From the NCBI GenBank assembly GCA_041676265.1, contig JBAYSE010000085.1:1-7064 (forward strand): 7,064 nt of DNA, in the 5' to 3' direction. The stretch is from DUOJ01 sp041676265 (lineage in GTDB: Bacteria; Spirochaetota; Spirochaetia; Sphaerochaetales; Sphaerochaetaceae). Position 1 is the first letter of the stretch. Each line of letters starts with the position of its first letter. Both the position numbers and the translations under genes were made by a program. Positions 1 to 5,287 of the stretch are shown in pieces. The notes beneath the pieces were generated by a model. That model saw nothing but the letters and a program-made list of their open reading frames with translations, was not told the origin of the DNA and did not search any database.

Positions 1-419
1 AAGGTGGTGGCAAAATAGGTTAAAACGGCAAAATCGGGCTCCCCTTTTAAAGAAAGCCCTTCACCTGTGAAACCGAACGTTACCGAGGTGTTTCCCTTCT
101 CAACAAAGCGCCATTTGCCGTTAAGCATTAGGTCAAAGTCTTCAGCTTTAATATCGAAAGCCACTGAAGCCTCAAAATTTCGGGCAAAGCCCATTTGAAG
201 AAAGGGGATATGGGCAAACCCATCGGCCAAAGAAAATATGCCGGTGTATCCGGTAGTAATACTGGGAGTCTTGTCGCTATCGACAACGCTCGCTTTAGGG
301 AGGGTTACGTAGCCGTTAACACCACCTAATGTCGTATTGCCCTCTACAAGCGCGGCCCCTAAGGTGGTAGTACTCACCAACAACATTAATCCAACTAAAA
401 TAGTCTTTAATTTTGCCAT
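1..419 (-). CDS. Partial exported envelope protein, probable beta-barrel (C-terminus beyond window)
   Basis: The reading frame is open from the ATG at 419 to the left edge, giving 139 codons; the 3' part lies outside the window. The start is supported by an AGGAG Shine-Dalgarno 6 nt upstream. Residues 1-22 look like a Sec signal peptide: Lys3 and Lys5, then a hydrophobic core (ILVGLMLLV) and a small-residue stretch ending LGAA. The mature part begins with a Gly/Thr-rich stretch containing GGVNGYVTLPKA. It then alternates polar and hydrophobic residues with many Gly and aromatics (for example GFARNFEASVAFDI near 78-90 and TSVTFGFTGEG near 111-121), as expected of amphipathic outer-membrane strands. 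I do not recognise a named family. The layout is reminiscent of outer-membrane barrels annotated only as hypothetical in spirochaetes. It is divergent from rpsD. Export is well supported; the barrel fold is inferred. Confidence 0.75.
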   Translation of the reverse strand, partial: MAKLKTILVGLMLLVSTTTLGAALVEGNTTLGGVNGYVTLPKASVVDSDKTPSITTGYTGIFSLADGFAHIPFLQMGFARNFEASVAFDIKAEDFDLMLNGKWRFVEKGNTSVTFGFTGEGLSLKGEPDFAVLTYFATT

Positions 420-425
420 GGATTT

Positions 426-430
426 CTCCT
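426..430 (-). promoter_or_regulatory. Shine-Dalgarno AGGAG of the left-edge envelope gene
   Basis: AGGAG on the minus strand lies 6 nt upstream of the ATG at 419 and fixes that start. Confidence 0.75.
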
Positions 431-440
431 TAGTCTCTGT

Positions 441-469
441 AAGATAACACTAAAGAGGTGATAAAACAA
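441..469 (-). promoter_or_regulatory. Candidate sigma70-type promoter of the left-edge envelope gene
   Basis: Read on the minus strand, a -35-like TTGTTT (464-469) is separated by 17 nt from TATCTT (441-446), a 4/6 match to TATAAT. TG sits one base before the -10, an extended -10 motif. Initiation would fall near 434, giving a leader of about 15 nt that just holds the AGGAG. This is a by-eye match only. Confidence 0.4.
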
Positions 470-490
470 CGAAAACTTAGAGCCATGGTC

Positions 491-519
491 TTTCCCCTTC
501 TTACACAATCTAGTATATT
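491..519 (+). promoter_or_regulatory. Weak candidate promoter for rpsD
   Basis: TATATT at 514-519 matches the -10 consensus at five of six positions. The -35 position 17 nt upstream (TTTCCC, 491-496) matches poorly. A transcript from here would have a leader of about 45 nt before rpsD, including the small hairpin at 533-546. The assignment is tentative. Confidence 0.25.
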
Positions 520-532
520 AGTCACTGTAAAG

Positions 533-546
533 TTAGCCTAAGCTAA
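533..546 (+). repeat. Small inverted repeat in the rpsD leader
   Basis: TTAGC, loop CTAA, GCTAA forms a perfect 5-bp stem with a 4-nt loop. It ends 13 nt before the rpsD Shine-Dalgarno. It could be an RNA hairpin or an operator. S4 is a known translational autoregulator in other bacteria, but the hairpin is too small to assign that role from sequence. Confidence 0.35.
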
Positions 547-559
547 TAAAAAGAATTAT

Positions 560-566
560 AGGTGGT
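560..566 (+). promoter_or_regulatory. Shine-Dalgarno AGGTGGT of rpsD
   Basis: AGGTGGT is close to the anti-SD complement AGGAGGT and ends 5 nt before the ATG at 572. Confidence 0.7.
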
Positions 567-571
567 ATTTA

Positions 572-1159
572 ATGGCAATATACCGTGCACCCGTTTTAAA
601 GCGGTGCCAATATTTAGGTCTAAACCCGCTGGTACTCGGATACTCGACTAAGGGGAGTATCCGGCGACAGAAAGTACGTAGGCGCAAGCAGAGTGAATAT
701 GCTACGCAATTAATTGAAAAGCAGAAGGTCCGCTTCGTTTATGGAGTTCTAGAGCGCCAGTTTAAGTTAATCTATGCACGCGCTGAAAAGATGCCGGGGG
801 TAACCGGCGAGAACCTGTTGCAGCTTCTTGAGCGCCGTTTTGACAATGTGATCTTCCGTTTGGCCTTAGCAACAACCCGCCAAGAGTCGCGCCAAAGGAT
901 TACTCACGGCCACTTCACCCTGAATGGGAGGAGGGTTAATATCCCTTCGGTGACATTGAAAGTAGGCGATAAAATTGGCGTCAAAGAGAGTAGTAAACAC
1001 CTCGTGAGACAAAGCAAGGCGGCTAACCAGAGGAGTATTCCCAAATGGCTAGCCTACGATGAAGATAAATTGGAGGCAACCCTCCTGGCCCTCCCCTCAC
1101 GCAGTGACATCGATTTTGAGGTACGCGAGTCGGCTATTGTAGAGCTCTATAGTAAGTAA
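572..1159 (+). CDS. rpsD: 30S ribosomal protein S4
   Basis: Primary rRNA-binding protein that nucleates 30S assembly at the 5' domain of 16S rRNA; in several bacteria it also represses its own translation. The 195 residues span the full family length, slightly short of the usual 200-208. The N-terminal part carries the basic segment RRQKVRRRKQ (31-40) and the family signature EYATQL.EKQKVRF..GVLERQF (42-64). The S4 RNA-binding domain runs from about 86 to 148, with LERRFDNV (86-93), ITHGHFTLNGRRVNIPS (110-126) and VGDKIGV (131-137). The C-terminus ends in the canonical IVELYSK. Only one cysteine (Cys12) is present, so this is the zinc-free form lacking the N-terminal Cys cluster. It is not beside rpsM, rpsK or rpoA here, so it is separated from the usual alpha-operon cluster. 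The start is supported by AGGTGGT just upstream. Confidence 0.98.
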   Translation: MAIYRAPVLKRCQYLGLNPLVLGYSTKGSIRRQKVRRRKQSEYATQLIEKQKVRFVYGVLERQFKLIYARAEKMPGVTGENLLQLLERRFDNVIFRLALATTRQESRQRITHGHFTLNGRRVNIPSVTLKVGDKIGVKESSKHLVRQSKAANQRSIPKWLAYDEDKLEATLLALPSRSDIDFEVRESAIVELYSK

Positions 1160-1168
1160 AGGTACTCC

Positions 1169-1197
1169 TTGACCGGAAGTTAAACTCAAGCTAACCT
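1169..1197 (+). promoter_or_regulatory. Candidate promoter giving a leaderless yjbQ-family mRNA
   Basis: TTGACC (1169-1174) matches the -35 consensus at 5/6. After a 17-nt spacer, TAACCT (1192-1197) keeps the three most conserved -10 positions (first T, second A, last T) but only 3/6 overall. Initiation about 7 nt downstream would fall at 1203-1205, at or within 2 nt of the ATG. This would fit the absence of any Shine-Dalgarno. Confidence 0.3.
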
Positions 1198-1204
1198 CAT
1201 CTCT

Positions 1205-1600
1205 ATGAGAAAAGAGTTTAAATTAGAGACTCCCCGCGAAGGATTTTTAGCGATTACCGACCAGATAAATGCATTTATTGCCACGAGTGGAGTCAAAGAA
1301 GGGATTGTTGTAGTTCACTCTCCCCATACCACTGCCGGGATAACTGTCAACGAAAATAGCGACCCGGCGGTCAAGAGTGATTTGCTAATGGCTATGCAGA
1401 GTATCTTCAGCGATGACCCTAGGTTTCAACATCTGGAGGGCAACTCGGCTGCCCATTTAAAATGCTCCATGGTGGGCAGTAATACTACCCTTATAATCAA
1501 AGAAGGGCGCCTCGATTTAGGCATCTGGCAGGATGTTTATTTCTGTGAATTTGATGGAAAGCGTAATAGACGCTTCATTTGCAAAATTATTGCCGGCTAA
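1205..1600 (+). CDS. YjbQ/UPF0047 family protein (secondary thiamine-phosphate synthase-like)
   Basis: The 131 residues match the full length of the YjbQ/UPF0047 family, a small cytosolic, probably trimeric metal-binding fold. Family signatures are all present: HSPHTTAGITVNEN (38-51) followed by DPAV, HLEGNSAAHLK (76-86) with the conserved His/Glu/His set, GRLDLGIWQ (101-109) and EFDGKR (115-120, usually GPR). E. coli YjbQ has weak thiamine-phosphate synthase activity in complementation tests; the physiological role is not settled, so the family name is safer than a reaction. The gene starts 45 nt after rpsD. An in-frame stop at 1181 rules out a longer product. No Shine-Dalgarno is visible before the ATG (bases before it are pyrimidine-rich), unlike almost every neighbour. 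The 3' end overlaps the convergent sirtuin gene by 14 bp. Confidence 0.93.
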   Translation: MRKEFKLETPREGFLAITDQINAFIATSGVKEGIVVVHSPHTTAGITVNENSDPAVKSDLLMAMQSIFSDDPRFQHLEGNSAAHLKCSMVGSNTTLIIKEGRLDLGIWQDVYFCEFDGKRNRRFICKIIAG

Positions 1601-2333
1601 AATAATCCTCAAGGTTAGAGAATAATTCTAGCAAATCCCAATAACGCAGCGTAGCATAAGAGTCTAATGGGGTGGCCTGTTTGTTTACTATGACTATCTT
1701 GCCGCCATTGGAAAAGCTCACCATCGGCAGTGAAGCGGCCGGTTGTACCGTTAAGCTACTGCCTAAAACCAATACTAAGTCACTCTCTTCCATCTCTTTG
1801 TAGGCTTGGTCTAACAGAGCCGACTTTAACCCCTCGCCGTAGAAGACGATGTCAGGCTTCATAACCCCCTGACAGAGGGGACAGTGGGGGACCTCTCCCC
1901 TTTTAACAAATGGGACCACTTCAGCATAACCCATTGCGTGGTGGCAGGAGAGGCAAAAATGGCGCTCAGGGCTACCATGAATTTCGTAGATCTTTTGAGA
2001 GCCCCCCTTTTGATGTAAGAGGTCAATGTTCTGGGTGTAAACACCCTTAACTATCCCCCTCTGCTCCATCAAAGCCAGTACTGTGTGGACGATTGAGGGC
2101 TCGAAATCTTCAAGATTATAGAGGAATTCACGTGCCCAACGATAAAAGATTGCCGGGTCTTTGTGAAAATAGTGTAGCGATAAGATATCTTCTACCGCCA
2201 TCCCCTTATAATCCTCACTATAAAACCCACCGGCTCCTCTAAAGTCCCTGATGCCACTTAAAGTTGAGACTCCGGCCCCTGTGAAGACAACACAATGCTT
2301 GGATTCTTCTAAAAGTGAGAGTAATTGTTGCAT
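1587..2333 (-). CDS. Sir2-family NAD-dependent protein deacylase (sirtuin)
   Basis: Predicted cytosolic enzyme that removes acetyl or other acyl groups from lysine using NAD+, releasing nicotinamide and O-acyl-ADP-ribose. At 248 residues it is a single-domain bacterial sirtuin. Visible motifs: NAD-binding GAGVSTLSGIRDFRG (19-33), TQNIDLLHQKGG (100-111), catalytic His119 in EIHGS, a zinc-ribbon Cys set at 127, 130, 151 and 154, KPDIVFYGE (159-167), GSSLTVQPAASLP and a late IVIVNKQATP nucleotide-contact stretch. Position 29 is Arg where many sirtuins have Pro (GIPDFR), and Ser80 replaces the Asn of the usual PNxxH. All residues expected for catalysis are kept. The gene lies 19 nt after miaB, so it is probably the last gene of the folD-miaB unit. 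The start is supported by GAGGTGA about 4 nt before the ATG. CobB-like or class U subtype cannot be settled by eye. Confidence 0.95.
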   Translation of the reverse strand: MQQLLSLLEESKHCVVFTGAGVSTLSGIRDFRGAGGFYSEDYKGMAVEDILSLHYFHKDPAIFYRWAREFLYNLEDFEPSIVHTVLALMEQRGIVKGVYTQNIDLLHQKGGSQKIYEIHGSPERHFCLSCHHAMGYAEVVPFVKRGEVPHCPLCQGVMKPDIVFYGEGLKSALLDQAYKEMEESDLVLVLGSSLTVQPAASLPMVSFSNGGKIVIVNKQATPLDSYATLRYWDLLELFSNLEDYFSRQ

Positions 2334-2337
2334 TTTA

Positions 2338-2344
2338 TCACCTC
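2338..2344 (-). promoter_or_regulatory. Shine-Dalgarno GAGGTGA of the sirtuin gene
   Basis: GAGGTGA lies in the 19-nt gap between miaB and the sirtuin gene. It is a long match to the anti-SD complement and ends 4 nt before the ATG, so independent initiation is likely despite the operon context. Confidence 0.7.
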
Positions 2345-2352
2345 TAAAACGG

Positions 2353-3660
2353 TCAGTTATGGGTCGCCTTATAGGTATTTCCCACTACTGCGTTTAATGT
2401 TACCGTGGTAAACTCACCAAGGGCAACCCTATTCTGTGGTTCAAAAGCCACCATTTCACCATGCTCAGTGCGCCCCAGTAGCTCTTTAGCACTGCGCTTC
2501 GAGACCTGTTCAACAAGGACTTCGACTGTTCCCCGACACCGCTCTTGCTTGTACTGTTTGGTAATTGAGCGCTGTAGGTCAATGAGCTCTTGCAGGCGCC
2601 TCATTTTAACACTGCCAGGCAATTGAGCACTGTAGGTAGCTGCCGCTGTCCCTTCCCGTGGGTTGAAGTAGTACATGAACGCTTCGAGGAAAGCCACCTC
2701 TTTTATCAAAGAGAGGGTCTGTTGAAATTCACTTTCACTCTCTGAAGGAAAGCCGACCATGACATCACTAGAGAGGGTCAAGTCACTAATTTTTTCGCGT
2801 AGTCTATTTATTAGGTTTAAGTATTGCTCTCGTGTATAATGCCGATTCATCGCCTCCAAGATGCGCGTAGAGCCACTTTGCACCGGTATGTGGAGGTGGC
2901 GGGCAATGCGCTTCTCGTTAGCGATAACTTCGATCAATTCAGGGGAGAAGTCTTTGGGATGGGGGCTTTCAAAGCGAATCCATTTTATCCCTTTAACATT
3001 GGCACTTATTAGCGAGAGGAGGTCGGGGAAATTATAGCGCCTCCCTTGGTGATAAGTATTGTAGGAGTTAACATTTTGCCCTAAGAGGGTTACCTCTTTG
3101 ACCCCTTTATCTTCCAGGTAGGCAATCTCTTCTAAAACAGAGTCAACACTTCTGGAGACCTCCCTTCCCCTTACATAGGGGACAATGCAGTAGGTGCAGA
3201 AGTTATCACAACCGTTCATAATTGGAACGTAGGAACTCACCTCCCCTGCCCGGTAATAGCTTTGGGTAAAAGTGTAGACACTGTCGCGTTCATCGCTTCC
3301 GCCGTTAAGCAAAGCGGCGATTCTTTGTTTGTCGTTAGTCCCCCAGACATAATCGACAGTGGGGGTCTCTTTAAAAAAGTCATCGCCCACCCTTTCGGCC
3401 ATACAACCGGTTATGATTAGCGTTAAGTCTTGACTCTCTTTGAGGTGTTTAAAGAACCCAATGCGCCCCCAAATCCTGTTTTCAGCTGTTTTACGGACAC
3501 TACAGGTGTTGAGTATGGCACAGTCGGCCTCTTGGACGGTTGACGCCCTCTCCATGCCCGACTCTAACAGAGCGGCTTCCAGGGCGTTCGATTCAGCACT
3601 GTTCATTTGACATCCGTAGGTCTCAATCCAGTACTTTTTATGTATTTTAGCCTTAGCCAT
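2353..3660 (-). CDS. miaB: tRNA-2-methylthio-N6-dimethylallyladenosine synthase (MiaB)
   Basis: Radical SAM methylthiotransferase that converts i6A37 to ms2i6A37 in tRNAs reading UNN codons, acting after MiaA. The N-terminal UPF0004 domain has ETYGCQMN with Cys17, then Cys53 (LNTCSVR) and Cys86 (TGCMAE), the ligands of the auxiliary [4Fe-4S] cluster. The radical SAM core begins near 140 with C151-x3-C155-x2-C158 in GCDNFCTYC. TLLGQNVNSY and HIPVQSGS follow, both typical of MiaB. A TRAM RNA-binding domain fills about 374-435. GCQMN plus GQNVNSY distinguishes it from RimO and MtaB. The frame is open further up to a TTG at 3696, but I choose the ATG at 3660 (435 residues). It has AGGAG 8 nt upstream and places the family's N-terminus correctly. 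This start overlaps the end of folD by 8 nt, suggesting translational coupling. Confidence 0.97.
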   Translation of the reverse strand: MAKAKIHKKYWIETYGCQMNSAESNALEAALLESGMERASTVQEADCAILNTCSVRKTAENRIWGRIGFFKHLKESQDLTLIITGCMAERVGDDFFKETPTVDYVWGTNDKQRIAALLNGGSDERDSVYTFTQSYYRAGEVSSYVPIMNGCDNFCTYCIVPYVRGREVSRSVDSVLEEIAYLEDKGVKEVTLLGQNVNSYNTYHQGRRYNFPDLLSLISANVKGIKWIRFESPHPKDFSPELIEVIANEKRIARHLHIPVQSGSTRILEAMNRHYTREQYLNLINRLREKISDLTLSSDVMVGFPSESESEFQQTLSLIKEVAFLEAFMYYFNPREGTAAATYSAQLPGSVKMRRLQELIDLQRSITKQYKQERCRGTVEVLVEQVSKRSAKELLGRTEHGEMVAFEPQNRVALGEFTTVTLNAVVGNTYKATHN

Positions 3661-4543
3661 TAAATTCTCTCCTGCTATGCTGCTCTCTGGCAGCAATTAA
3701 AGTATTTTTCATCAACATAGCTATGGTGAGAGGCCCCACTCCACCGGGAACGGGGGTAATGGCACTACACTTCGGTGCAACGCTCTCCCACTCTACGTCT
3801 CCTACGAGACGGTAGCCCCGCTCTTTAAAAGGATCCTCAACGCGGTTTATCCCCACATCAACGACAACCGCCCCATTTTTAACCATTGACCCTTTCAAGA
3901 ATTGGGGTACACCGATAGCTACCACTATGATATCGGCATTCAGGGTGTGTTGCACAAGGTCAGTCGTTTTACTGTGGCAGAGGGTCACTGTGGCATCCCT
4001 GCCCTTCTGTACCAAGAGGGCCGCCAAAGGTTTACCCACAATGTTACTGCGCCCAATTATAGTGACAGCCTTACCGGCCGTCTCAATTTTCCAGAAATCA
4101 AAAAGGGTCAAAATTCCACCTGGGGTACAGGGCACTAAAGGGCTCTCTCCGAGAACAAGTTTTCCCATATTAAGGGGGTGCAGAGCGTCAACATCTTTAA
4201 GGGGGTCAATCTGTGCAATAACCCGCTTTTCATCAATATGGGGCGGCAGGGGAAGTTGAACCAGAATGGCATTCGTCTCTGCAGAGTTATTTAGTTTAGT
4301 AATGAGCTCTAAGAGCTCTTTTTCACTCACGGTAGCCTCTAACTGAATAGTGCGACTGTTAAACCCAATTTTTTGAGCTGTGCGCTCTTTACTCTTTACA
4401 TAGGTAAGGCTGGCCGGGTCTTCACCCACCAAAATAACGGTTAAAGAGGGCTTAAGGGCCGTCTCTTGCTCCCAGAGGAGCGCTTGAGTAGCAACTTCGC
4501 TATTTATCTTTTGTGCCAGTTCTTTCCCATTTAGTTTTAGCAT
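3653..4543 (-). CDS. folD: Bifunctional methylenetetrahydrofolate dehydrogenase / methenyltetrahydrofolate cyclohydrolase
   Basis: Interconverts 5,10-methylene-, 5,10-methenyl- and 10-formyl-tetrahydrofolate with NADP(H). It feeds purine synthesis and formyl-Met-tRNA formation in the cytosol. The 296 residues are full length for FolD (usually 280-300). The N-terminal catalytic domain shows VGEDPAS (39-45) and the Tyr48/Lys52 pair in YVKSK, matching Tyr50 and Lys54 of the E. coli enzyme. It is followed by QLPLPPHID and PLKDVDALHPLNMGKL. PCTPGG links to the Rossmann domain, which has IGRSNIVGKPLAALL, VDVGINR and GDVEWESV. The C-terminus carries the signature TPVPGGVGPLTIAMLM. The ATG at 4543 is preceded by AGGGGG, a moderate SD, and by a strong promoter match at 4561-4589. 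It is the first gene of the folD-miaB-sirtuin unit. Its 3' end overlaps miaB by 8 nt. Confidence 0.98.
   Translation of the reverse strand: MLKLNGKELAQKINSEVATQALLWEQETALKPSLTVILVGEDPASLTYVKSKERTAQKIGFNSRTIQLEATVSEKELLELITKLNNSAETNAILVQLPLPPHIDEKRVIAQIDPLKDVDALHPLNMGKLVLGESPLVPCTPGGILTLFDFWKIETAGKAVTIIGRSNIVGKPLAALLVQKGRDATVTLCHSKTTDLVQHTLNADIIVVAIGVPQFLKGSMVKNGAVVVDVGINRVEDPFKERGYRLVGDVEWESVAPKCSAITPVPGGVGPLTIAMLMKNTLIAAREQHSRREFNG
3669..3673 (-). promoter_or_regulatory. Shine-Dalgarno AGGAG of miaB, inside folD
   Basis: AGGAG lies 8 nt before the ATG at 3660, within the last codons of folD. It decides the miaB start in favour of 3660 over the upstream TTG at 3696. Confidence 0.75.
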
Positions 4544-4547
4544 AGAG

Positions 4548-4553
4548 CCCCCT
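4548..4553 (-). promoter_or_regulatory. Probable Shine-Dalgarno AGGGGG of folD
   Basis: AGGGGG ends 4 nt before the folD ATG. It departs from AGGAGG at one base, and with the promoter below it would lie at the very 5' end of the mRNA. Confidence 0.5.
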
Positions 4554-4560
4554 AGTCCTA

Positions 4561-4589
4561 CTTATATCAAAAATTGGCTTGGTTGTTAA
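4561..4589 (-). promoter_or_regulatory. Strong sigma70-type promoter match for folD-miaB-sirtuin
   Basis: On the minus strand TTAACA (4584-4589, 5/6 to TTGACA), a 17-nt spacer and TATAAG (4561-4566, 5/6 to TATAAT) are followed by folD. TGA directly before the -10 supplies an extended -10 TGn element. Initiation would fall near 4554, leaving a leader of only about 11 nt. This is the best promoter match in the window. Confidence 0.65.
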
Positions 4590-4591
4590 CC
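4581..4591. promoter_or_regulatory. GGTT-GTT-AACC inverted repeat overlapping the folD -35
   Basis: A perfect 4-bp dyad with a 3-bp centre sits in the divergent folD/barrel-gene spacer and covers the folD -35 box. AACC repeats once more at 4593-4596. It could be an operator half-site arrangement; the dyad is short and may be chance. Confidence 0.25.
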
Positions 4592-4598
4592 TAACCTG

Positions 4599-4627
4599 TA
4601 TGCAAAAACAGAAGTATCAGATATGAT
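4599..4627 (+). promoter_or_regulatory. Candidate promoter of the barrel/lipoprotein pair
   Basis: TATGAT (4622-4627) matches the -10 consensus at 5/6. The hexamer 17 nt upstream, TATGCA (4599-4604), matches TTGACA at only 3/6. Initiation near 4634 would give a leader of about 20 nt containing the AAGGAG at 4641. Confidence 0.4.
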
Positions 4628-4640
4628 AGGGACAATTGAG

Positions 4641-4646
4641 AAGGAG
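4641..4646 (+). promoter_or_regulatory. Shine-Dalgarno AAGGAG deciding a GTG start
   Basis: AAGGAG lies 7 nt upstream of the GTG at 4654. It would fall inside the gene if the earlier in-frame TTG at 4636 were the start, so it argues for GTG. Confidence 0.75.
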
Positions 4647-4653
4647 CGTTGAT

Positions 4654-5277
4654 GTGAAGAGAAAAGTTTTAATCGTGCTACTCCTTTTAACTGTTTTTAC
4701 AACTTCGGTTTTTGCCCAATTGGAGAGTGGTGAAAAGAGTCATCAATACTCGATGGGGAGTAAGATGTTCACCTTTCGGGTAGGTCCTATCCTCCCGGCA
4801 TTCTTTTTTAGACCATATGCCGAAGATGGAGAGAAAATGCTCTCTTTCTTTAACACCCGCTTAAAAGTTGGTGGTTATGGCTCAATTCGCTACCAGGGGT
4901 TTTTAAATAACTATTTAGCCTTAGGGGGTGAATTGGGGTATATTTTCGCCAATGACCGGAGTGATTTATTTACCAGCGTCCCCTTCCAGGCTAAATTAAC
5001 TTACATTCCACTACAGGGAACCTTTGAAATTCCTATCAGCGTCGGTTTAGGCTTCGCTTACAACTCCTATGGACAAGCCAGTTACTTTAGCATGTTAGCC
5101 ACTGCTGAAATTGGTTTCAGTTGGTTCTTTAAGGAGGACTGGGGTCTAACCATCGGTGGAGGCTTACAGCTAATCCCCGAGCTCTACGTTAAAGATGCCC
5201 CTAACAATAACTGGCAAGACACAACCCTAGCCGGTTTAATGCCTCTAACCATTTCAGTTACCTATCGCAGCAACTAG
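4654..5277 (+). CDS. Small exported outer-membrane beta-barrel candidate, function unknown
   Basis: I read this from a GTG at 4654 (207 residues), not the TTG at 4636. AAGGAG is 7 nt upstream of the GTG, and the protein then begins with a textbook signal peptide: basic KRK, core VLIVLLLLTVF, cleavage at VFA|Q (21/22). The mature part of about 186 residues is Gly- and aromatic-rich with alternating polar and hydrophobic segments, such as TRLKVGGYGSIRY, LALGGELGYIF, QAKLTYIPL, FEIPISVGLGFAY, LATAEIGFSWFF, GLTIGGGLQLIP and PLTISVTYR at the C-terminus. That is enough for about eight amphipathic strands, the size of OmpW/OmpX-like barrels. The protein lacks motifs I can tie to a named family; its style resembles small spirochaetal outer-membrane proteins. 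It is translated just ahead of a lipoprotein and divergent from folD. Export is near certain, the barrel likely, and the function unknown. Confidence 0.85.
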   Translation: MKRKVLIVLLLLTVFTTSVFAQLESGEKSHQYSMGSKMFTFRVGPILPAFFFRPYAEDGEKMLSFFNTRLKVGGYGSIRYQGFLNNYLALGGELGYIFANDRSDLFTSVPFQAKLTYIPLQGTFEIPISVGLGFAYNSYGQASYFSMLATAEIGFSWFFKEDWGLTIGGGLQLIPELYVKDAPNNNWQDTTLAGLMPLTISVTYRSN

Positions 5278-5281
5278 GAGG
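5276..5281 (+). promoter_or_regulatory. Shine-Dalgarno AGGAGG overlapping the upstream stop codon
   Basis: A perfect AGGAGG starts within the TAG stop of the barrel gene and lies 6 nt before the lipoprotein ATG. This layout favours re-initiation by ribosomes ending the upstream gene. Confidence 0.8.
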
Positions 5282-5287
5282 AGAGAG

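Noticed and set aside
1..370. AAGGTGGTGG at 1-10 and AAGGTGGTAG at 361-370 as a direct repeat
   Set aside because: Both are runs of Thr codons in one reading frame of the envelope gene; no longer similarity surrounds them.
1559..1575. AAGCG/CGCTT hairpin as terminator of the sirtuin operon
   Set aside because: The stem is only 5 bp, there is no U-tract on either strand, and it lies within conserved codons of the yjbQ-family gene.
1617..1629. AGAAT-A-ATTCT palindrome after the yjbQ-family gene
   Set aside because: It is too short and AT-rich, its one-base centre cannot form an RNA loop, and it lies in sirtuin codons.
2405..2626. Open frames antisense to miaB, folD, the lipoprotein and the phosphoribosyltransferase
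   Set aside because: They lie wholly or largely opposite strongly conserved genes, have no family resemblance, and look like shadows of codon bias.
3661..3696. Longer miaB starting at a TTG (3696)
   Set aside because: It adds 12 residues absent from the family's N-terminus and uses a rare start; the ATG at 3660 has AGGAG at a good distance.
4636..4653. Longer barrel protein starting at TTG 4636
   Set aside because: The AAGGAG would lie inside the gene, and the GTG at 4654 gives a classical signal peptide directly.
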